Under the pieces are notes generated by a model. The model made no database searches and was not told the origin of the DNA. It saw only the letters and a program-made list of their open reading frames with translations. Shown in pieces: positions 58,554 to 64,000 of a stretch of 64,000 nt of DNA (position 1 is its first letter; every line of letters starts with the position of its first letter). Source of the stretch: Patellaria atrata CBS 101060 (taxonomy: Eukaryota > Ascomycota > Dothideomycetes > Patellariales > Patellariaceae); the NCBI GenBank assembly GCA_010093705.1, contig MU006093.1, positions 127,785 to 191,784 of the forward strand, read 5' to 3'. A program made the translations under genes and the position numbers.

Positions 58554-60897
58554 ATGAGCGTCAAACAATTGAACCAAGGTGCACCAGCTATCCTCCTTCG
58601 CTCCGACCTCCCCGCATGTATGGAAATCCTCAAATTGGATTCTAACTTCAGCGTTGCTATCGTTGAAGATAGCGAGTTGAACTATGTCTTATGTTCAAGC
58701 AAGTTTGTTTACAAGACTTTTGGTGCCGATTTTGCCGTCAAGATCAATGAGAAGCTCGACAACTCTAAGAAAGAGAAAGAAGCTGTTGATATGATGTACC
58801 TTGATCCCGAAGAAGTTAATAAAATCCTCACGTACATTAATTCTCCAAGTCTATTGCTCGACGATCGTTGCTGGAGTGAACTAGGTTTGCTAAAGTTCAC
58901 CACTGCTGAAAACACAGAGAGCACATTCGCGAAGTTCATGGACTATGCATTCAAGGATATTGGAACCACCATTGAACGCGAATATATCTTCGATCCTGCC
59001 CATTATTCAACCATACAACAGTGCAGTTCGTCTCAGAACTATGGCACAACTCCTGATCCTGGAGAATCTTCTAACGACGTCCTGGATTGGGTCAAAGAAG
59101 TGTTAGAATACACCAGATATGAGACCCCAAAGAGTTCCACTACTAGCATCGACGCCCCTACTACATGTTATAAGCCAGACACTACCAAGGTGTCCCTGGT
59201 CAAGGACGCTCCAGGGATCAAGAACCGAAAACTGTCTCCTATTAGTTCATCCCACGATCGCTCTTTCCTGAGAAGCAAGACCTCTTCCATCACACTTCGG
59301 ATAGGGTGACTGTTCCCCCTGACATGGACACTATACTGAACCCCATCACAAAAGGGAAGCAGAAATCCTCTCATACTCATCCTGAGAAGGTAAATAATCT
59401 TCCAAAATCACCCTATTTCGAATCATCCATCAACACTACCGATTCAGGAAGCCCAGTCGACAAGGAACGCGATGCACTTATGAAGGCTCTGGAAGAAGAG
59501 GAGCCAGATATAGGATCACGTGGAGATATTATCAATGATCCTAAGCTTTGGGTACACTTTGTGGCAGATTATAACAGAAAGACAGACAAGAACAGAATCA
59601 AATTTAAGCAGCCGCAGCACTCACAGAATCAAATATCGTTACTAGTAGCCGTCAAGATGTTGGTCACGATCAGACCGTCAATATTGTCACCACCGAGGAC
59701 GTTCAGGTTGTCCAACCCTACCCAATCCGACCAGGTTACAAAGGGTCAGCTATGAACCTATACCATGATTCCGAAGATCAATTCGATGATGCTGCAAGTG
59801 ACTATAGTGAAAGTTCCAGCGCTTCCGAGACCCCCGACTAAGACCCAGGGCAACTCGACAGGCGGTGGCCGAATCTTCCTAACATAGTTTATGAAATGAT
59901 GACTAAAGAGGAATGAGAGGAAAGAGAAAGCAAAGATTCATTGGAAGAGGCCAGATTGAGGTTGGGCCAGGCAATTAGCGGCTTCAACGCAGTAACGAAG
60001 AGTTTCAATAGCAAGACCCGTCATAGCCACCAGCCCGATCTATTCAAATATACGCCTAAAATTGACATTCATGCTGAGAAGACTGCCGATTTCAACGTTG
60101 CTATCCACATGTCCCTCGCATATCTCTTGAGGGACTATTGCCATACAGATAACGAAATGAAATACATTGCCACATATATGACTGCCTTGAGAGATACTCG
60201 ACCAGAATGGGCAAAGGAGGCAAACCGAATCGGTGAACTTATGAGGTCAACTCAATCGGCAGATGATTATCTTGATGATCATCTCCTCCAGATCTGTGGC
60301 CTTCACCGTGAAATAGAATTGCTCAAATGTATCCTAGGGGACCATGATATCTTCAGTAAGCACCGTGTGGCCGATGTGCTCAGGCATCTTTATTCAAAAC
60401 TTCGACCTGAGACGCTCCGCAAACGGGTTTCTAGCGGCATGGCACTGAAGCAGATGTTCACGGAATTTAGAATGCGGGTTACCATTGATAGGATTGACGC
60501 TTTGTACTCATCCTGCTTGCGGACGGTGAAGATCGCCCAAGCGGAGGGGTTATGTGGTCTGGTTTCGACGATCGACTTAGATGTTGCTACCCTCACGATT
60601 GACATAGTAAGATGGTCCGAATCCTTTTACTTCATGAAAAGAATGGAAGGCAGAGTTACAATTGGTTAAAGAGCTCGAGGATGGTATGATTAAATTTTAT
60701 GATGTTACTCTTCTGCAATATTCAGAATCGGAACCGTCTGAGGAAGGAAAAGGCCAACCTTCTGGGAAGTTCAAAGAGATTTGGGATGAGTTGCATGAAT
60801 ATATTTGCAAATTTGCAAGGTAAGTTTCTAATCCCACCCAGCCTGAAGAGAATACTGAGGTTCAAATAGAGAATTGTATAAGAGTGGGATTTTCTAG
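58554..60897 (+). pseudogene. Orphan gene split by at least three frameshifts and two in-frame stops
   Basis: An ATG-started frame runs 58554-59309 (MSVKQLNQGAPAILLRSDLP onwards). Protein-like sequence then continues in a second frame (HHTSDRVTVPPDMDT) to about 59630. It moves to a third frame from about 59615 (NIVTSSRQDVGHDQTVNIV) to about 60655 that contains TAA at 59839-59841 and TGA at 59914-59916. It then moves to another frame (ELQLVKELEDGMIKFYDV). A 50-nt intron with GTAAGT donor (60820-60869) leads to the ending RELYKSGIF and TAG at 60895-60897. Summed, this is an ancestral product of roughly 760 residues. Composition stays balanced and helical across every break, so one gene is more likely than several. 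The N-terminal VAIVEDSELNYVLCSSKFVYK weakly recalls a BTB-like fold, unproven. Sequencing indels could explain the frameshifts but not easily the two stops. Confidence 0.65.
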
Positions 60898-61657
60898 TCA
60901 AAGTTGATCATAGGATTACGAAGGAATGTATTGAAATCATTAAACTTGGAACATGGGAGTCATTCAGAGTCCAAAGCGGAATGAAGGTCTGGTGAAATTG
61001 CCTGTTGCGGTATTACATCCAAAGAGCCAGCAAATTAGGTCATTTTCTGTTCGGTGAGAGTTAGACAAGCAGTTAAGGGTTCGAGCTGGATGGAGTTAGG
61101 GAGTTGCGGAAAGGAATCATTTAGGCCAAATTGAAACTACTAGATCGATTTAGCGGTTGGGATTCTATCTCCTACTATTTGCGCTATTGTAGTCTAAGTG
61201 TCCGTCTTAGTTTCGATTTACCTACCTTAATTCACATTAGTATCAATCCAATCATTTGAAGAGGTTTCCTCGTCTATTCTTCTAAGGGGATGAGAATATT
61301 CCGTTATGCTAAGTAATTGTCGCGTGGATATCTTCTATCTGGAAAATAATAATAATACCCAACAAGAATTCGCAACACAGCTTTCCGGAAAATTCAACGA
61401 GACGGTTAAAAAGACTCGCCGGATCACCATTTGTTTGTTTATAGGTGAAGGGTTTAATTGGGCCGTGTTGTTAACTACTCGTCGATGCGTGACTCTCAAT
61501 CTCTCACCTAACAGTATCAGAACATACCACTCCTACAACTTCAACCTACTTTCTACAACTGACTTCCTTCATAAATCCGTGCGTCTGGTTCAGCTCTCAT
61601 CCAAGCTATGCTAATGTAAACAGGTTACAGCGATAGGAGCACATCAAGTCTTACGAC
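60898..61657. other. Spacer between two disrupted genes
   Basis: 760 nt. A 102-codon plus-strand frame (61306-61614) has no recognisable features. Protein-like fragments just after 60940 may extend the upstream pseudogene, but I cannot chain them. Confidence 0.45.
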
Positions 61658-62197
61658 ATGCGAACTTTCGATACTCTTCCCGGAGAGGTTCGAAACAGAA
61701 TTTACTCCTACTGTGAGGGTGTAGACCCTGACGACGCCTCATACCCTGAACATTCACCCGTCGACATTATCGGTTCAAAGCCCGGTCCTCTTGGCCAAGT
61801 CAACTCACAACTCCGGAAAGAATACCTCTCATTCTACTATAACCATCGCACTTTCGTCGTTCCACTCATGATGGGCGAAGAGATTGGAGGTAGTTACGAA
61901 ATCTTTCGTGACTGGCTAGTCAAATCGGTGCGACCCTACGCAGGTTCTGTGCGTCATGTCAAATTCACGCTGTGGAGTCCCATGAGCCCTCACCGAGAGG
62001 AAAGCATGGTCGATTCTTAGAAGGGAATAGTCACGTACTGGCGGGAATGCAGCGAAGATGCTGGTTTGTCAATCTTTCCACATGGTTTGGGGACCGCAAT
62101 GAAGTCTGGGGATCAAGAACCAGATGCCGCGATGGTCGAAGTCATGAAGGAGCTTGAGGGAAAGAGGGCGAAAGGGATACTGACTTACAGAGCCTAG
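61658..62197 (+). pseudogene. F-box/2EXR-like gene interrupted by an in-frame TAG
   Basis: The frame starts MRTFDTLPGEVRNRIYSYCE, the N-terminal pattern of fungal F-box-like/2EXR proteins, followed by GPLGQVNSQLRKEYLSFYYN, the usual second conserved helix. It is stopped by TAG at 62018-62020 after 120 residues. The same frame then stays open for another 58 codons with good composition (KGIVTYWRECSEDAGLS, ending KGILTYRA) to a second TAG at 62195-62197. A single CAG to TAG change (Gln to stop) would explain this. Without it the protein would have 179 residues, still short for the family. Readthrough or a truncated functional product are alternatives. It lies directly downstream of another disrupted gene. 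Confidence 0.6.
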
Positions 62198-64000
62198 TTA
62201 GACGAGCTGAATATCTTTGCGGCTTTAATGTTTGTCTACTGGTCTAGAATAGTCGGGGGTTGGAGATTAGGAATTGTCTAGCGCAGAGCTTAAAGACACA
62301 AAAATCATGTTACTGTACTACGTGAAATTCTAGTAGTTCAAAATATGAAGGAATGCACAGTTTAGAAAGTGCCGACACAATCGAGACAACGACTTTTGCG
62401 CATTGTACCAGTACTATTCAGACTTGAAAATCATGGGATGATCTTCGATGAGGTTGAGAGACAGCATAGAAGACTTGCAGAGATATCTACCAGATATAAC
62501 CTTCAGTAAAAGACCAGCATAGAATTCAAATTTAGAGATAACTCAATATTTCCGCCGTCAATTTTGAAACAAGCGAAACACTTGAAAAGTTAGCGTGAAT
62601 TCCCTGAAAGACAGAACGATCTCATCGGGATAAACTCCGTCACCGCCATGTTAGGTAAACATCAAGCTCCATTTCCGCAAGTATCGTCAATAAGGCTGGT
62701 TCTACCTTAGGCTCCGTTCCACGGCAGTTACACTGGTCCGATTCCTCCAGTCTCTTCATCCTCGGGTGGGGAGGGAGTCGAAGGAGTCTTGAATCCTCGA
62801 GTGTTGGCCGACGGGGTTTACATCCACGAGGTCTTACCATCATTAAGGGGCCGTTGGCACATCTTTAAGAGCCAGCTATTTACCCGCCGTTAATAACATA
62901 AGGCTGACTTTCCACAAGTGCCTACATAAAAGTCTCCAAGCGCCGACGGGCAAGAAGGTTTAGCAGCACTATACGGCATCGCCGGCGTGTAGTCCCACGA
63001 AGTCCTCAAACCTGCGACATGGGAGCGACGATGATCATGATAAGGGTTCATCCAGCAGCAAACCTGGAAGGCTGAAAGTTGAAAGTCGAAACAAGGTTGC
63101 AGTGACGACGCCACTAAGAACTTAGTTCTATTCGCTTGAAGCGGGCAGATCAGCGCCAGGAGCACCCGCACGCAATGACCAGCTTACAAGGGTAAATGAT
63201 ATCGTGAGTATCTGTAGAAAAAGCGTGGGACTCCTAGCAGATGCATAGATATGGAGTGGGAGATGGGGGCTATATATAAACACATATACGCTTTGTTATC
63301 ATGCTACCTTAACTTGTCAAGTGGGCTTACCTTACCGCCCCACCCTACTACGTATGGGCTGGCAGATAGGTACCGATACTCCGTTCTACCTCACATAAGG
63401 GGAAGATCAGGGAGAGCACCCAATAATAGAGGGTGGAACCATGAAATCGGAGACCATTACATTGTTTCCACGTGGGATGGCCGAGTAGTGTGTCATCGAT
63501 GCGATCGGATGGGGGGAAGGGAGGGGATTTGGGGTTGATGAGGTGGGACTTAGATTAGTTCTAGCTGAGCTAACTGCATCATTGCTTACTGGACAAGGGG
63601 AATCATAGTCGAGACAAGCTACCACGACATATGTTACCAGTGAGTCAGCACAAATGAGGAGCTCAGGAATTGAAGGATCTCAAGAATTGAAGGATCGAGC
63701 GAGTATTAGATTAGACACAATGGATGGCGCTTTCGTAAGATGGATAAGTAATAAAGTGTCATTGCGTAACCCAAAAAGTGCGTATCGATATCTGGTCCGA
63801 AGTGGGATCACGAACCTCATAGTACCATAAACACCTCCACGCTGCACCCCACCATGTGAAGATATCCCTAGATCATCAATGCTAACTCCATGCCGGGGAC
63901 TCCTAAGGAGAAAGAATTGTCTAAGAGAGTTGATCTGTGAGATTCTCAACCCCGTCTAGTAGCCACTGTGCAGCGGATGAAATGAATCTGACCACCTTTT
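62198..64000. other. 1.8 kb to window end, no gene seen
   Basis: Short frames on both strands without family features. The region is cut by the window edge, so a gene beginning outside cannot be excluded. Confidence 0.55.

Overview
The window is nuclear DNA from a filamentous ascomycete (Pezizomycotina). The genes carry short spliceosomal introns (46-126 nt, mostly 46-65) with GT(A/G) donors, CTAAC-type branch points and AG acceptors. Recognisable products are fungal housekeeping or regulatory proteins: Rav1, an Xbp1-type APSES factor, Sds3, a Gyp5-type TBC protein and PRMT3. Lineage-specific low-complexity and AT-hook proteins suggest Leotiomycetes (Helotiales-like). That class-level placement is inference from general similarity, not from a search.

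Layout. 1-846 is the 3' end of TOP2. A 5.4 kb gene-free stretch follows. From 6.2 to 17.3 kb the genes are dense: an Xbp1-like APSES factor (+), an omega-type glutathione transferase (-), an Sds3-like Rpd3-complex subunit (-), a membrane-anchored short-chain dehydrogenase (+), bleomycin hydrolase (-) and a four-helix membrane protein (+). 19.3-20.7 kb holds an AIF/FSP1-like flavoprotein and 23.0-24.8 kb an atypical bZIP protein. 26.9-31.4 kb is RAV1 (8 exons, -), with a PRMT3-type arginine methyltransferase (+) diverging from it. 33.8-45.2 kb is accessory-looking: a disrupted acidic AT-hook-like gene (36.0-37.5 kb), an AT-hook gene with a duplicated segment (40.1-42.2 kb) and a small charged coiled-coil gene (42.7 kb). 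45.2-48.3 kb is a Gyp5-type Rab GAP (-), 51.7-54.3 kb a large intronless nuclear-type orphan and 55.0-57.0 kb a serine/proline-rich orphan (-). 58.5-62.2 kb is a block of two disrupted genes: a multi-frameshift orphan and an F-box/2EXR-like gene cut by one amber codon. The last 1.8 kb shows no gene.

The genes do not form one pathway. Several are chromatin or transcription factors (TOP2, Xbp1-like, Sds3, bZIP, PRMT3 and the AT-hook proteins), and two serve endomembrane function (RAVE/V-ATPase assembly and a Rab GAP). The most unusual material is the degenerating accessory blocks at 36-37.5 kb and 58.5-62.2 kb, the duplicated segment in the AT-hook gene, and a GTAC-rich intergenic region at 12.9-13.8 kb. 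Gene models were built by hand from reading-frame continuity, splice-site phase and family motifs. Intron coordinates are precise, but no transcript supports them.
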